64,000 nt of DNA from Melastoma dodecandrum (GCA_029817715.1 JARUPY010000252.1:434001-498000); one strand, 5' to 3'; positions 39,754 to 52,343 are shown, counted from the first letter of the stretch. A program made the numbers and translations. Notes: generated from the sequence alone by a model not told the origin.

Positions 39754-41242
39754 TCAAGATCCAAAGGAATTCTCTCCGCTGTAAGTCGTGTAAAGAAAGC
39801 CATCCTCGTCCTTGTTTTCCTCGTATATTGCAGACATCAAGGCACCTGAAATGGAGAATACGATGATGAGTATGGTATTTAGTCATTTTCAAACTATTAA
39901 CAGCAAATGAGTGAAACTATCGCCCACCCGTAGGAGGTAAACTGTTCTTGACGAATATGAACATGGCCTTCTCGGGACTTAGCTTTAGCCTTTTGCGGAC
40001 GACATAAACCAGCTGCCCCACGGTTATATCGGCCGGGACAAGGTACCTACATTTTGCAAGAAACAAAATCCAACATTACAAATAATGACAAAGTAGACGT
40101 TTCCGAAAGTAAAGAGGGATCCCCGACTTTCTCTTATCAATGTTTGAAATATCGCTTCTATCGGCCTTCTCGACGATCACCTGCACCATACAACCACAAG
40201 GAACGGAAGAGAGTTTCTCTGGACCGTATGATTTTGAAATTTTGACAAGTTTGTGAAGGGAGGTGCCATTTCCTACCGGAATCCTGTCAGGATATTTCTC
40301 TCTGATACGAGCAGCTTCAGTGTGTCGCTTCTCTGCATACCAGGAAATTATTGAGGGAAAGACAAAGGTTCAAACTGGTACGAATACGGTTAAGAAAGAA
40401 AGCACTCCACAAGATTTGCAAAGGCACCTCTCAAATTGTAAGCGGAAATATCAACACCTATGTGCCCGGAACAAACAAACATGAGAACAAAGGTTTGTTG
40501 CGTTGGTATCAATTCAAAACCCCATACATGAGCTCGGATGATTTTTAGGAGTTCCTAAGTTGGAACCGGCGATGAACAAGAGGTATATATACTATGGATT
40601 CTGTAGATCTTAGAATAATCACTCCACCCAAAAGATCACTCAGTAAACATCTTTTTACCCTTGGAAACACATTTTGGCCCTTTGAGTTAGCTGATTTTCC
40701 ACAACAAACAGTACAATGGTACTTTCCAAGACGCATAAGCAAGATTCAGAACAAAAGAGATCAAGAGAGGCCGCAGCAGGGCATTCTATCCGTATACACA
40801 ACATGTTCATCTGCATATCTTGCAACAGAAGGCATTCTGAGCAATCATGACTACTCAACAAATCGTTCGTCTTGTGCGAACAGATCCGTATTATAGCATT
40901 CTTCCTTCAAAAACAATTATGTTAGAATCATCATATCTAATGCTCTGGAGAAAGAATGGTAACTTCGAAATCATAATTCAAGCATATCGGATTAAAGACA
41001 AAGTTTCATCACAAAGAAAGAGTCCACACAAGCATCAGACATCAATCAATCATCCCTGATATAAACAGATGGCTTGGGATCACCAAAGAAAAAACCCAGA
41101 ACTAAATTGTCATCATTTACAACTACAATCCACAAACAAGCGATCATGAAAAACCAATATTGGACAGCAAAGTCCTGTTCCAGATAATTAACAAAAAACA
41201 CTAACCAAATGCGTGCTGAATCTTGAAGTCACTCCTCGCCAT
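39754..41242 (-). CDS. ATG8: Autophagy-related protein 8 (ubiquitin-like)
   Basis: ATG8 is attached to phosphatidylethanolamine on growing autophagosomes and recruits cargo receptors. Five minus-strand exons join in frame to 118 residues: 41206-41242, 40277-40332, 40128-40180, 39928-40046 and 39754-39845. The first exon holds only [12 protein letters not shown], which explains why no long open frame marks this gene. Landmarks follow: [91 protein letters not shown] and ENSFGS at the stop. The processing glycine is followed by a single serine, so ATG4 would need to remove just one residue. Length, exon layout and motifs all fit an intact gene. Confidence 0.92.
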
Positions 41243-44193
41243 GACAAGAAGCCCCGATACACCCGAAAACTTCCCCACCAATCCCTACAAATGACAACCC
41301 AGAAAACAAAATTCCCAAGAAAAAGAAAAAAGATCCCAACTTTATGGCATCAAATCCAGTACCCTCAAATGGGTAACACACGGAATTCCCCAAAGAATCG
41401 CAAAATAGGAAAAAGAAAAGAAAAGAAAACAGACAAGACTAACAGAGGAAAGTCCTGCGTATCAGTAATGAAGAAGAGGATGAAAGACTCTGACAATGAG
41501 AAGACACTAAAAATTAAAAAATAATAATAAAATGAAAACCAAAGTGGGTCGGTAAGATTTATATTAAAAATTAGATTAATAATAAATATGGGGTTTAGTT
41601 GTCGTGGAATTGATTGGGAGGAGCAGAGGAATGACAAAGAAAAGTCTCGAGAGTTCCGCGGACAGCCACGAAATGCAGTATTCATTTTTGTTCTTTTTTA
41701 AGATCAAGGACACATTTTATAAGAACTAGTTAGGCATAATTTTAATTTTTGGTTTCGAATGTAATGAAAATGAAATCCTTAATTATAGTATGATGTTGAA
41801 ACGTATGTGGTTGCGCAATGATGTCCAACAATTATCAATGTGACGAAGTAATAATTGTAAATTGACAAACAACAAAATGCGGTCCTCCGTCGAGAAGAGG
41901 TACTTGGATGTGAATTCTCTGCGTTCGCATGATCCGGATCATGCTATATCTTTGAATTATTAGCGTGCAGAAAGGGGCGAGAGGGCACTCCTTTCTATGG
42001 TTGGTGGAGGAGGAGGGGGCGAAAGGGGTGCCCATGCGGGTCCGCAGAGGGGCTGAGGGGACGCCCCTTTCACTGCAGGTCAAGTCTGTAAAGGGGTCTA
42101 GACTCTAGAGCCCCTCTCGTTGGTGTATGGAGGGCGAGGCGTGCACATTTCGTTGCAGGTTAAGTATGAGGAGGGGGTAAGAAGCGCCCCTTCCGGTGGG
42201 ACGAGGGGTGAGAGGGCTCCTAGTGAATCAGCCTAAATACCAAGCTAGTGACTAATTTTCACTCTAAAAATAATGACGTAGCCCGCTTAGCTTATATAAC
42301 TTACTTTTTTCTCTTTTTGTTGGTATACTTGGGTTTGGGTTTGTCCCATTTTAGTAATAACCCTCTCTCAATACTGTACAAGTGTCAACCACAAAGCTAC
42401 ACACCACCTCACAAGGATGAATTACACGATAAGAAAGACAAAGATGAATTTTCTCACTCAAGAACACCGCAAAGTCGGAGAACCAAACGACGACATCTCG
42501 CAGTGATACCGCTGTTAAGGCGAACACAAGAATTTAATGTGCGGTAGGCCCGGCCCATCACAATTATAGGGCCTCAGGCCGAGTAAATCTCGGCCCACTT
42601 CCTTCCACGTCGCATCACTGTTCGCATCTGATTGAGAGAGCCAAGACAGACGTGGTCACTAGTGGTGATTTTGTTAATATCGAATGTCGTCGTGGTAGTT
42701 GTTTATTAGACATTTATATAAAACGATCGTGGTGGCGCGTGTCCACCTCCTACATCGGTCGATTTTCATTTTAAATTATCAAATTGCCACGTTTAAGACC
42801 CTCCTCAGACACTCGAAGTATGTATAAAAATAATGTCACGCGGGAATAAAATTTATGAAATGTGCGGATAATTTCCAAATTTAGAATATAATATTATGGA
42901 GTCAAACTAATAAAATCTCCTATTTTCAAAAAACCCTTACTAAGTTCAATATTCAAAATAAAAATAAAATTTTTTTGACAAATAAAATCAAATTTATTTA
43001 TGATATTATTTCAGAATTTTCATAACTATTTCCTAATTATTTTTCAAGGCAGGTAACAAAGCTCCAGGACACTAACCCACCTCGTGTACTTGACTGCGAA
43101 CCCAAACCTGTCATTCTTTTATTCTCCGATTTCAAATAACATTCTTTTATTCGTTTTTTTTTTCTTTGTTGGTAACCGTGCCATGTAATGGCACGACTAG
43201 ATTCATTGAATACATTTTGATAAATAAATCCAAGTTCCTGTTAACCCCCCACCACATGCCCCAATACATACATATAATATATCCATATAAAGTCCGACAC
43301 AACAACCGTGTAATAAAGCCTAGTGAACACGTTCTTTTAATCATCATCCATGGAATATGTGATTCAAACACCGTGTGTATGAGAGTGAAATTTAAATTTA
43401 ATATTGACGTATTGTTCATGTGTCAAAATATGAATAAAAAAGTATCATTTTCTATATAATAGATTGGGATCTTGCGCTACTTATGATGATCTTCTTAATT
43501 AAGATGTCGTGTTAGAAAATATGATGGGATGTTTGGTTAATACTGGAGACTGGATTAAGAATTTCAATAATATTATTAAGGAAACTTTTGTTTGTATGAA
43601 TTATGTTTCTCATTTCAAAACATAAAGAAGGCATTAATTTTTAATTTTAATGATGTTCTAATCATTACAGATCATATAAAAAAAGTTTATATTTTCGTTA
43701 TTCGATCATTTACCAATCGTAAATCGGAGTTATTTTTATTCAATATTTTCAACTTTAGATTATACGAACTTACTTTTGTGTGTGCACCAAACATAACACG
43801 AGAGTTTTGAGGTTGTCTCTTTATAAACACTTTTAAGTAATAAATCAAAGAATGAGAACATTTTGGGTAACGTGTGAACCCCATGAAGATACTCAACAAA
43901 CCAAAAATGATGATGAAAAAGATCAAAGTGGAAACCGAGTTATAAATCTGGTAAAAACTTATTATAAGAACTTAGGATTGGTTGACAGCCTAGACCCACA
44001 TGGGCCAACTTACATTAACATCAAATTCATTCACAATTTCAACTCAGACTCCTAAATCAACCCCCCCCCCCCAAAAAAAAAAAAAAATAAAAAACCACGT
44101 CCATAAATACATAGTTTTTTATTTTGGGTATCAGCAAAACTCACTTTCTTACACATTCTCACACACACACACACACACTCCCCAAGAGCCTGA
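41243..44193. other. Long intergenic region
   Basis: Begins with the ATG8 promoter and ends with that of the peroxidase. About 41960-42230 is unusually G-rich with recurring gaggggcg-like words. About 42830-43130 and 43430-43860 are AT-rich. No gene is supported. A C-run then A-run lies at about 44060-44088 and a CA microsatellite near 44161-44176. Confidence 0.45.
41960..42230. repeat. G-rich degenerate repeat patch
   Basis: Two diverged units share the core gcaggt(c/t)aagt(c/a)tg followed by a G-run and then a gcccct box (about 42075-42115 and 42155-42195). It may be a fragment of an old repeat. Its limits and class are unknown. Confidence 0.3.
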
Positions 44194-45434
44194 ATGGCGA
44201 AAATGTCGACATTCGCCAAGGTTGTCTGTTGCTTGGTTCTTGTCCTTGGGGTAGCCAACGGTCAGGGACTGAAGGTCGGGTTCTATGAGAGAACGTGCCC
44301 GAATGCGGAGGCCATTGTTAACGAAGTCATGACGACTGTCTTCAAGGAGGCTCTCAGCCTCTCCGGCCCCCTCCTTAGGATGCACTTCCACGACTGCTTC
44401 GTCAGGGTGAGCAAGGAAACCTCGTAACTTTACTGCAGCAGTGTTGTCGTGCAGGTTAGTAGGTGTTATCGACATCTTATGAACTGCCTAAGCGGGTTCG
44501 ACTTGATGTAGGGCTGCGAGGGATCGATTCTATTGAACTCCTCTACTCATACGGCAGAGAAAGATTCGCCGCCGAATCTCAGCCTCCGTGGTTACCAAGT
44601 GATCGACAGGGTGAAAGCCGCCTTGGAGAAGAAATGTCCCGGCATCGTTTCCTGTGCCGACATTCTCGCGATCGTCGCTAGAGAATCGGTCGTCGCAGTG
44701 AGTGACGAGAATTCGAACACTCCATATGGTTCTCGTCCTTTTCTTTGGTTCTAAACATTTAGTTTCAGACCGGAGGGAAATTCTATAACGTGGAAACGGG
44801 ACGGAGGGACGGGAACGTCTCGAGCCTGTCCGAAACATTGACCAACCTGTTGCCACCAACGGCCAACATCGCCACACTGATCGCAGGGTTCAGTGCAAAG
44901 GGACTGAACGTAACTGATCTCGTGGTGCTTTCAGGTGACTACATTTACCTCCACAATTAGCAGCTACATATATTAGCATGGTTATTGTCGTTATTTACAC
45001 TTGACGGGACCCTGTCGATATTCCTAGGTGGACATACCATCGGCACATCGCACTGCTCCTCATTCTCGAACCGTCTGTACAACTTCACCGGAAAGAACGA
45101 TGCCGACCCCAGCATGGACCCAAAATATGTCAAAGAGTTGAAGAAGAGGTGCAAGATCAACGACCAGACAACATTGGTGGAAATGGACCCCGGGAGTGAC
45201 AGGAAGTTCGACGTCGACTACTTCACCCTCGTAACCAAGAGGAGAGGCCTGTTCACGTCCGACCAGGCGCTGCTCAAGAACACAGTCACCAGTGCTTACC
45301 TGACCGCTCAGTCCAATAACGGGGGATCCACCTTCGGCCACGATTTTGGGGTGTCGATGGTGAAGATGGGTCGGATTGGCGTCATCACAGGATCTGCGGG
45401 ACAGATAAGAAAATTCTGCTACAAGAATAACTAA
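44194..45434 (+). CDS. Class III secretory peroxidase
   Basis: Heme peroxidase of the plant secretory family, acting in the cell wall or vacuole on phenolics and H2O2. Four exons join in frame to 323 residues: 44194-44406, 44512-44697, 44769-44934 and 45028-45434. This is the classic four-exon layout. A signal peptide ([15 protein letters not shown]) precedes [17 protein letters not shown]. The distal heme site is [18 protein letters not shown] with catalytic Arg and His; [19 protein letters not shown] follows; the proximal heme histidine is in [20 protein letters not shown]. Cysteines expected for the four disulphides are present, and [20 protein letters not shown] and [19 protein letters not shown] close the domain. 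A candidate TATA (cataaatac near 44102) lies about 90 bases upstream. An in-frame ATG at 44203 is an alternative start. Confidence 0.92.
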
Positions 45435-45657
45435 AACTCAAAATGGATCAATCAGTGTTGATTTGTTGGGTGTGTTTGTTAATCTTTTGTGGGATGTTAT
45501 GCAATATTTTATGAGCTTCATCGTTGGAATAAATTAAATATGGGAGGTCTCTGGTTCAAGGAAAAGAATAGAAATGGAAAAAATGTTATTGAATGTCAGT
45601 TTGTTTTATCGTCATCGTCGTCCTGGAAGGAACACACAAAGATACAGCCTCCGAAAG

Positions 45658-46570
45658 ATGCTTGTCCTTCTCCCTATCGTCATCTTCCTGTCCTTCTCGG
45701 TTCAAATCGACGCCCAAACCCCGCTGTGCTTACCCTACAGCAACTTCACTGCCAACGGTAGCTATCAATCCAACCTCAATACCCTTTTGAACGCCATTGC
45801 CACAACCAATTATACTACCTTGACCTATGGGCTCTTCGATGTGGCCAGTAAGCCCAGGGCAGGATTCCGACGGTCTCGACATGACAGGATACTGGAACTG
45901 GGATCTCACCCGGGCATGCTTGTCTGGCGTGACTTGACGATTCTGCTAATCAGATCAGACAAGAGTGTCCGGTTCAAAAAATTGCTGCCCTGTTTTCCTG
46001 GACAACTGTACCATCAAGTATTCAAACCAGATGTTGCATGGCGTGAACACGTATCCCTACGTGCCGCTGTCAGATACGTAGAATGCCTCGAACTAGGATA
46101 AGTTGAAGCAGGAACTCGACTGGTTGTTGGATGATCTATGAGGTCAAGCTGCTTCAGGGGAGATCGTCATGTATTGTGACTGTTCAAAAGTCAGGCATCT
46201 TCAAGGCGTAGTTTTCTTAACATATCTGTCCCTTCTACGTTTTCCTGGGCGATGCTTTTCGGAAGCATGCGGAGGGTAGTGGCAGGACACAGATATGAAT
46301 CCTATAGTATCGGATTTCTGCATGGCTAGATCATTCGAGCTCGATCAATCTCAGGCCGACAAGAGTAGAATCGTGGGCACCTAGTAAGTATTGTAATCGA
46401 ATTTTAGGTTTAATCGCCATCAAGAGATAGCTTGACAACTCTGGTAAGACTCATATGGCACAGGAGTACGTCGAGTGCGGACAATCTTCTGTTCGGTCGG
46501 ATGTTTTCAGTTTCAGCATCCTCATCTTGGAAAGAGTGTGCGGCCGTGAAATCTTGTTCATGTTGTGAAG
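45658..46570 (+). pseudogene. CRK (DUF26 receptor-like kinase) relic, heavily deleted
   Basis: The start still reads as a signal peptide (LLPIVIFLSFSVQIDAQ) and the first half of a DUF26 domain (YQSNLNTLLNAIATTNYTTL). After TYGLFDVAS the frame breaks, and the rest survives only in other frames: MTGYWNWDLTRACLSG, LDNCTIKYSNQMLHGVNTYP. The second DUF26 domain, the membrane segment and most of the kinase are absent. Two kinase scraps follow: MARSFELDQSQADKSRIVGT at about 46312-46384 with its exon-end donor, and YMAQEYVECGQSSVRSDVFS at about 46455-46510. These match the same parts of the intact neighbour at 59810. Start and end are approximate. Confidence 0.8.
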
Positions 46571-46809
46571 TAGTCCCACACCGAATACACAAAGGCCTAG
46601 GCCAATGTATATATAGAGTTAGAACTCTTTGCCTGATTGCTTTCTTTTAAACGAAGAGAATTCGACACACAATTTCCACGGTAGCGGACCAAATTCTTAT
46701 TTAAGTGAGTTTTGTATTTTAAAAATAATAGTAATTGGGCTCATTCATACATCATCACCTATAATTTTTCTTTTCCCCTTCCTCACTGTTTTTTTTGTCT
46801 TGGTCAAGT

Positions 46810-46829
46810 TAGGGGTGAAAATGAGTCGA
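46810..46829 (+). repeat. Left terminal inverted repeat of the hAT element
   Basis: Reads taggggtgaaaatgagtcga and is the inverse of 59477-59496. Confidence 0.8.
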
Positions 46830-47315
46830 ACCGCTTGCGAGCTAGCTCGGTCAAAGTTCGGTTCGAGCTCGACTTTGACCGAGCTCGAGCCGGTTCGTTC
46901 CGGCTCATTAACGAAACGAGTCGAGCTCGAGCCGAAACACTAACAGCTCGAAGGCTCGCGAGCCTAATATTATATAATAAATTTTAATAATTTATTAATA
47001 AAAAATTAATAAAATTACCTAAAAAACTTTTTCCTTCCCCCTCCTCACACTCTGTGGTAAAAGCAAACCCTAAAGAAAAAACCTCTCTCTCCCTCTCCTT
47101 TTGGCGTGGCGATCTCCTCTCTTTATTAGATAAGTGGAAAATAATCGGCCTTTTCATACTTTGTGTCTCGCGAGGATCGGCCGGAGCGAGCGTTAAAAAG
47201 TACTGGAGAGGAGCTGGCCGAATTTTACGCCCGCGGGTAAGCGACAGAAAGAAGTGAAGGCGTCATAGTCAAGGTACGCTACCCATCCCTTTACCCTCTC
47301 ATATTGTGTTTGGGC

Positions 47316-47485
47316 ATGATGATATTTTAGCCATCCCAATAAGCTCAGTGGCTTCTGAAGCTACATTCAGTGCTGGAACGGGGGTAATTGATGCTTATCG
47401 TTCATCTCTTTCTCCGAATATGGTAGAAGCATTACTTTGTGGAGGAGATTGGCTTCGACATTTACATGGGATGAAAAAAATTTAA
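47316..47485 (+). pseudogene. hAT transposase C-terminal dimerisation domain fragment
   Basis: An open stretch ending at TAA 47483-47485 reads DILAIPISSVASEATFSAGT followed by SPNMVEALLCGGDWLRHLHG. This is the conserved hAT family C-terminal dimerisation block of plant Ac-like transposases. The catalytic part upstream is missing: between the left end and this fragment there are only repeats and about 300 bases of leader-like sequence. The protein cannot be an active transposase. Confidence 0.8.
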
Positions 47486-47967
47486 AAGGTAAGTTTTTTT
47501 CATTTAAAGTTTTTTCAATTTATGAAATATATTATTTATTAAACATGTTACTAACCCAAGCTTTTTATTTCTCTTTTTTGTTTCTTTTACAGAAAGGGAA
47601 AACATACCAAGAGATATTTATTCAAGTACCTAATTCAACTTGTTGAAGTAAGCTAAATATCATTACATACTTTATAAAATTTTAAGATATTTATTGTCTT
47701 ATTATTGTTATGGTGTTTGTAATACTCTTTATAATATTTTATATGCAGGTGATGATGCTTGTGATATTATTATGATTGGTAATGAAGTTATATCGTGAAG
47801 ATGTTTTAAAAGTATGATTCTTGTGGTTTGTGATTGTTTTGATAAATCTGGTTCTATTTATGAAGATGTTTTGGGAGAATAGTTTGGAGATGTTTTGAAA
47901 TTATGATTTTGTTGACATATTTTGACAACATTGTTCATATTTATGTTTTTGAAGTGAACTTTATTAC

Positions 47968-50049
47968 TGTTGGATCGTTCAGGAGCACTAAGAGGGGGGT
48001 GAATTAGTGTTTATAACTTTTTCGCCCTTTCTCAGTGTCAGCGGAAGCGTACTGTATCACAGCAGAACGTTTCTCAGAATGAGAACTGCTTTGCTGTAAC
48101 CGTTACGACTTAATCGTTGGATTCTCGTACTAGTGTTTACGCGATCGTAAGGGACACAGTAGTTTATAGTGGTTCGGCCTTAATCGACCTACGTCCACTT
48201 TCCACCGTAGAGGTGATTCCACTATTTGAAAATAATGGGTGCAAAGAGCCCTTGCACTAGGCGTAAGTTTTTCTCACAAAGTGAGATTTAGAATCCCGTA
48301 CAACAGATGATCACTCCTGGCAACGGTCAGCTCCTCACACAGTGGACGTCTGCTCGTGTCCAGCAGAATGATGCTCACGCTCAGCAGTTGATTGCTCAAA
48401 GGATTCGCACACATCTCGTTGTCGCTTAATATAACCTGACTATCAAAGCAGAGAGACAACGTTGTGTTAGTATATAAATCCTCACAGATAATTCCTTACA
48501 GTGAAGAATTGCTTCTCAGAGAGCAGCCCGTTTCTGCTTCACAGCGAAGGAATGCTTCGGCACTTGTTTGCTCAGAAGAGGATTTCCACAAAGATTTCGT
48601 CCCTTCTCCGGATGATCCTGTCTATAAGCGCAAGAGAGACAACCACAAAGTTGATCAAATAGATCACCACAAAGATCACGAAGAGAACAACCACAAAGAG
48701 AATCACAAAGAGAACCACAAAGACCACTTAGAAGGTATCCGTCCTACACTCAGTTCGGACGTGCACGGTTACCACAGCCGTGACTCACTGCACTGCACAC
48801 CCAGTGCCTAGGGTGGAATTTTCCGATCCGTTGGCTTCCACGCAACCTGCTTTACTAACCCTCTGTATCAGGCGTTCAAGACTTCTGCACAGCACCCCTG
48901 TGCTCGGGAGGAACTCTTTCCACTCCGGCGGCGTTCCCAACTCCTGCTCTACCCTGCAGGCACGAGACTTCTGGCGCGCACCCGCAAGTGCGTGTCTAAC
49001 TGCTCAAACTCCGTAGGCTCGAGACTTCCCTGCGAAAAGACACGACAAGAACGGCTTCTTGCCGATGGGTCAGCAACCGGTTACTGCAATCAGCACAGGT
49101 ATTCACTTAGCTTCCCTCAGACGATTCGCCGGCTGCTCGTTGAACGCACCGAGGACACCTAGTCCCTCTCACGACGATCAAGGAATCTGAACTCAGCCCC
49201 TTGACACCCTCGCACGCAGTTTGCGAGCAATAAGAACCAGGAGACACTTAGCACCTTCCGCTCTCCGTCGACCACTTAGACCACTCAGCCCACTCAGCCA
49301 CTCAGCCCACTTAGAAAACGTTAGAAAACGTTGTAAGGAGGAACGAAACAAATAATCGGTTTCATAAAAACGAATAATTTGTTTCCTAAAATCAGAATAC
49401 AGGAAGCTGTAATCGTGGATCAGCAACAGGATGCTCAACGGTCATAATGACCAAGAAGGGAAGGAAATCTTTGATGATATTCCTTGCACGTATAATCTTA
49501 TCAGATTAAATGATTATCAGAATCAGATATTTAATCATTAAATATAATTAGACTGCAATAAGCAAATCTGGAATAATAATTATTCTTTCATCAGCGCAAT
49601 AACGCAGAATAGTTTTGCTGTAATGCAGCAAGGTCTTTCTTAAGTGTAACGACACATTGCTTAGGTTACAGCGTAACATTGCTGCAGGATAACATTGCTG
49701 CAGGATATCCAAGAAATATTTTGTTTCCAAAATTAAACTTGGAAAGCTAATCTCGTAATATTTAGATGCCTAAATATTATAAATGAGATCAATGAGCCAG
49801 ATTAAATGAACGTGGACACTCAGATAAATATTCTGAATTAGTCCGAAATAAATCATGGATATTAAAGAATATGTTTCCATAATTTTAATATTTATGCGCA
49901 ATATCACAGTAACGCTTAACTGTAACGCAGCAATCTGGAACTGTTACTTGCTGTGGTCCAGCAACACAGTTCTCAAGCTCATCACTAAGAATAAGCGAAG
50001 TGTTTCAGCAATTATCTTCTCAAGCTCATCATCAAAACTAAGACTAACA
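47968..50049 (-). repeat. Long terminal repeat (3' LTR in element orientation)
   Basis: About 2082 bases, starting tgttggatcgttcagg and ending actaagactaaca on the plus strand. It holds a short tandem of aaccacaaagag-like words at about 48643-48730. Compared with the other LTR it has an extra copy of a 16-base unit near 49690 and lacks an insertion of about 27 bases present near 58515. Confidence 0.9.
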
Positions 50050-50063
50050 TTCTCCCCCTTTTT
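50050..50063 (-). other. Polypurine tract
   Basis: Minus-strand aaaaagggggagaa directly abuts the left LTR. A second, near-identical tract lies at 50171-50184; repeated purine tracts are a known habit of Sireviruses. Confidence 0.75.
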
Positions 50064-50371
50064 GATGATGACAAAACACGAAGTGCATAGGGAAAATATT
50101 ATAGAGCTTGAAACACAACCTCAACTCCCCCTAAAATTAAGCAAGCTCTCGCTGAGAGTAAGCAACACATTTCTCCCCCTTTTTGTCATATCAAAAAGAA
50201 ATGGAGGATAAAATTCAAGCTGCGTATTTACTTGTGCTGCAAAAATTTGCAAAGCACCCAAACAAAGTCAAACAGTTTGAAGACATCCAAAAGAAACATA
50301 GTGGAGAGATACTCAATCCACTTCAAAGTTATTCAAAAGAAACATTTCAAACCACAACAAGAACAGTCATC

Positions 50372-52099
50372 TCAATCCTCGTGCGGGAGTTCCTTAACAA
50401 CAGCCATCATCTCCTCAGTCATTTTCTCCAGCCTTGTCAACCTTTCCCCAAAGCCGTCCATCCTTTCCAGGAGACAACGCCTGGTAAAGTTGATCTCATC
50501 ACAAATTGTGGCCATGAGCTTGGAGTAAGAGACATCAGCCTGTACACCAGTGGTGGCCTTCTCGCGTTTAACATACCTCTGCTTTTCAGCAGGAGCAGCT
50601 TTCCCGCGTACAGAAGCAGCGATCTCTCGCTTGGAAGGCTTCTTAACGAAAGTGCCATCAATAAACTGGTAGCCCATGCTTTCAACGGAGGCAGCTCCAA
50701 TAACCTGAGTTGTCCAGGTGTCCATTTTGTTCAGAGGAGTAGCATCAAGATCATAATGCTTCAGGAGAGCTGTGATCACATTTGTGAAAGGGAGACCCCT
50801 ATTCTCATCCTTAATGCACGAAGCCATATGGCTGAATATGATACTCCCAAGATTTCCAGGAATGCCTTTCTTAAGATGGACCAGCAAGTTCCAATCACGA
50901 GGCATAACAGAATCAACACTTCCAACCCTTGGTGCCAAACAAGACATCACCACTTTGTGCAGCATTCTGTTGCTGAAGCTCAAAGAGGTGTTCTGTAGAT
51001 AGCCAGAGGGTGTGATAGGGACTCCGTCATTGATGAGCTGATAGGCTTCCAACTTGCCTTCATTGACAACTCTCAGATTGTTGACAAGATTTGCATTAAA
51101 AATGCGGCATATGTCAAAGACAGAGTAAACAAGTACTTTTCCATCAACGATGGCCCTAATGAACTTGATATTCGAATCCTCCTTGTAAAAAGTCAGATTC
51201 TCATAGAATTGTTTCACCTTAGAGATAGACCCTATCTCATTGAACTCACAGAAGGTTTTCCAACTAAGCCGATCAAACAAGTCAGCAATGGTCACCTGAT
51301 GAGCAGTAAACCAATCAAAGTCTACTCTCTTACAAGCAGCAACATTCCTTGTTTCCAAATTTCTATTTGGCATCAAGTCATCAGCAAGAATGTGATTCAG
51401 TTCAGCCATGGAGACATATTGATCAATCTCAGGCAAGAAGACATCAGAATCTGTAGCAAGCTTTTGCTTTTTAGATCCAGTGGAATCAGTTTTCGGAGTA
51501 CCTGGTAAGGAACGCTTTCCTCTGGTACGAGAAGCAACACCAGGGACATAAGAGTGTGCTTTCTCAGGGAGATGGACATCAGTAACTTCAATCTCATCCC
51601 CAGCATCCTCAGAGAGACCCTTCTCCTTAGGCAACTCTGTCTCCTCATCCTGAGACATATCCTTGTTGCTCGAAGTTTGGTCACCCTCAGAGACAGCATC
51701 CACCTTAGTAGGTGCGGAGTCCTCTTTTTCAGGAGTTTCTTGGGTTTCCTCCAGAAGGTCACCCGATTTTTCAACATCAGGGAGAGTTTCCTCATCCACC
51801 GATTTTCCAGACTTGTCATGCACAACAGCATCGGCCTTGGCCGGAGAGATTTTGTCAGTGGAACTGACCTTCACGCCGACGGAGGGCTCCTTGGAGACTT
51901 TGACAAGAGTTGTCTTAGCCTTCCCAGCAGTGCCGTCCTCAGTAGGTGCCGGAGCAACCACCGATTGAGCAGGTATCTCCCCCTCAGAAACAGGGGTTTG
52001 TTCCTCAGAGCGAGAAACCTTTGATGTTGTGGCCGCAGCCCTGGACCGTTTCTTGGGGGTTGCCTTCCCCTTGGCGGACATTGCCGATTTTGGTGCCAT
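50372..52099 (-). CDS. Retrotransposon ORF3, downstream of pol
   Basis: Uninterrupted 575-codon frame between pol and the 3' LTR, in the sense direction of the element. The first 200 residues are low-complexity, rich in Lys, Ser, Glu and Pro (PKKRSRAAATTSK), and could include a nuclear signal. A globular part follows from about residue 215 (YVSMAELNHILADDLMPNRN, VDFDWFTAHQVTIADLFDRL, FSNRMLHKVVMSCLAPRVGS, GIPGNLGSIIFSHMASCIKD), then a basic stretch and an amphipathic C-terminal helix (RLTRLEKMTEEMMAVVKELP). It resembles the plant-transposon-protein domains seen in many retroelement ORFs. It sits where Sireviruses carry their env-like gene, but I see no membrane segment. Its function is unknown. 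Confidence 0.75.
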   Translation of the reverse strand: MAPKSAMSAKGKATPKKRSRAAATTSKVSRSEEQTPVSEGEIPAQSVVAPAPTEDGTAGKAKTTLVKVSKEPSVGVKVSSTDKISPAKADAVVHDKSGKSVDEETLPDVEKSGDLLEETQETPEKEDSAPTKVDAVSEGDQTSSNKDMSQDEETELPKEKGLSEDAGDEIEVTDVHLPEKAHSYVPGVASRTRGKRSLPGTPKTDSTGSKKQKLATDSDVFLPEIDQYVSMAELNHILADDLMPNRNLETRNVAACKRVDFDWFTAHQVTIADLFDRLSWKTFCEFNEIGSISKVKQFYENLTFYKEDSNIKFIRAIVDGKVLVYSVFDICRIFNANLVNNLRVVNEGKLEAYQLINDGVPITPSGYLQNTSLSFSNRMLHKVVMSCLAPRVGSVDSVMPRDWNLLVHLKKGIPGNLGSIIFSHMASCIKDENRGLPFTNVITALLKHYDLDATPLNKMDTWTTQVIGAASVESMGYQFIDGTFVKKPSKREIAASVRGKAAPAEKQRYVKREKATTGVQADVSYSKLMATICDEINFTRRCLLERMDGFGERLTRLEKMTEEMMAVVKELPHED

Positions 52100-52343
52100 G
52101 GTTGATGGGAGTCGAGAGATTTTTAGGGTTTTGAGAGAAGAATGGGTTTTGAGAGAAAGTGAGTAAGAATGAGGATGTTTCGATTTGTTGTTTAAAAAGA
52201 AAAGAGCGGTTGATATATTTGGAATATTTTTTTTTTTTAATTTTAGAAAGTGGAGAACGTGGAGGAGATAGGATTTAAATCATCCATATTTTGGCAACAA
52301 ATAATTCTCTACCAAGAGAGAGAAGATATTCTTACGGTTTATC

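Noticed and set aside
48780..49016. 78-codon plus-strand frame in the LTR, repeated at 57956-58192
   Set aside because: Repetition only reflects LTR identity; no protein likeness is visible.
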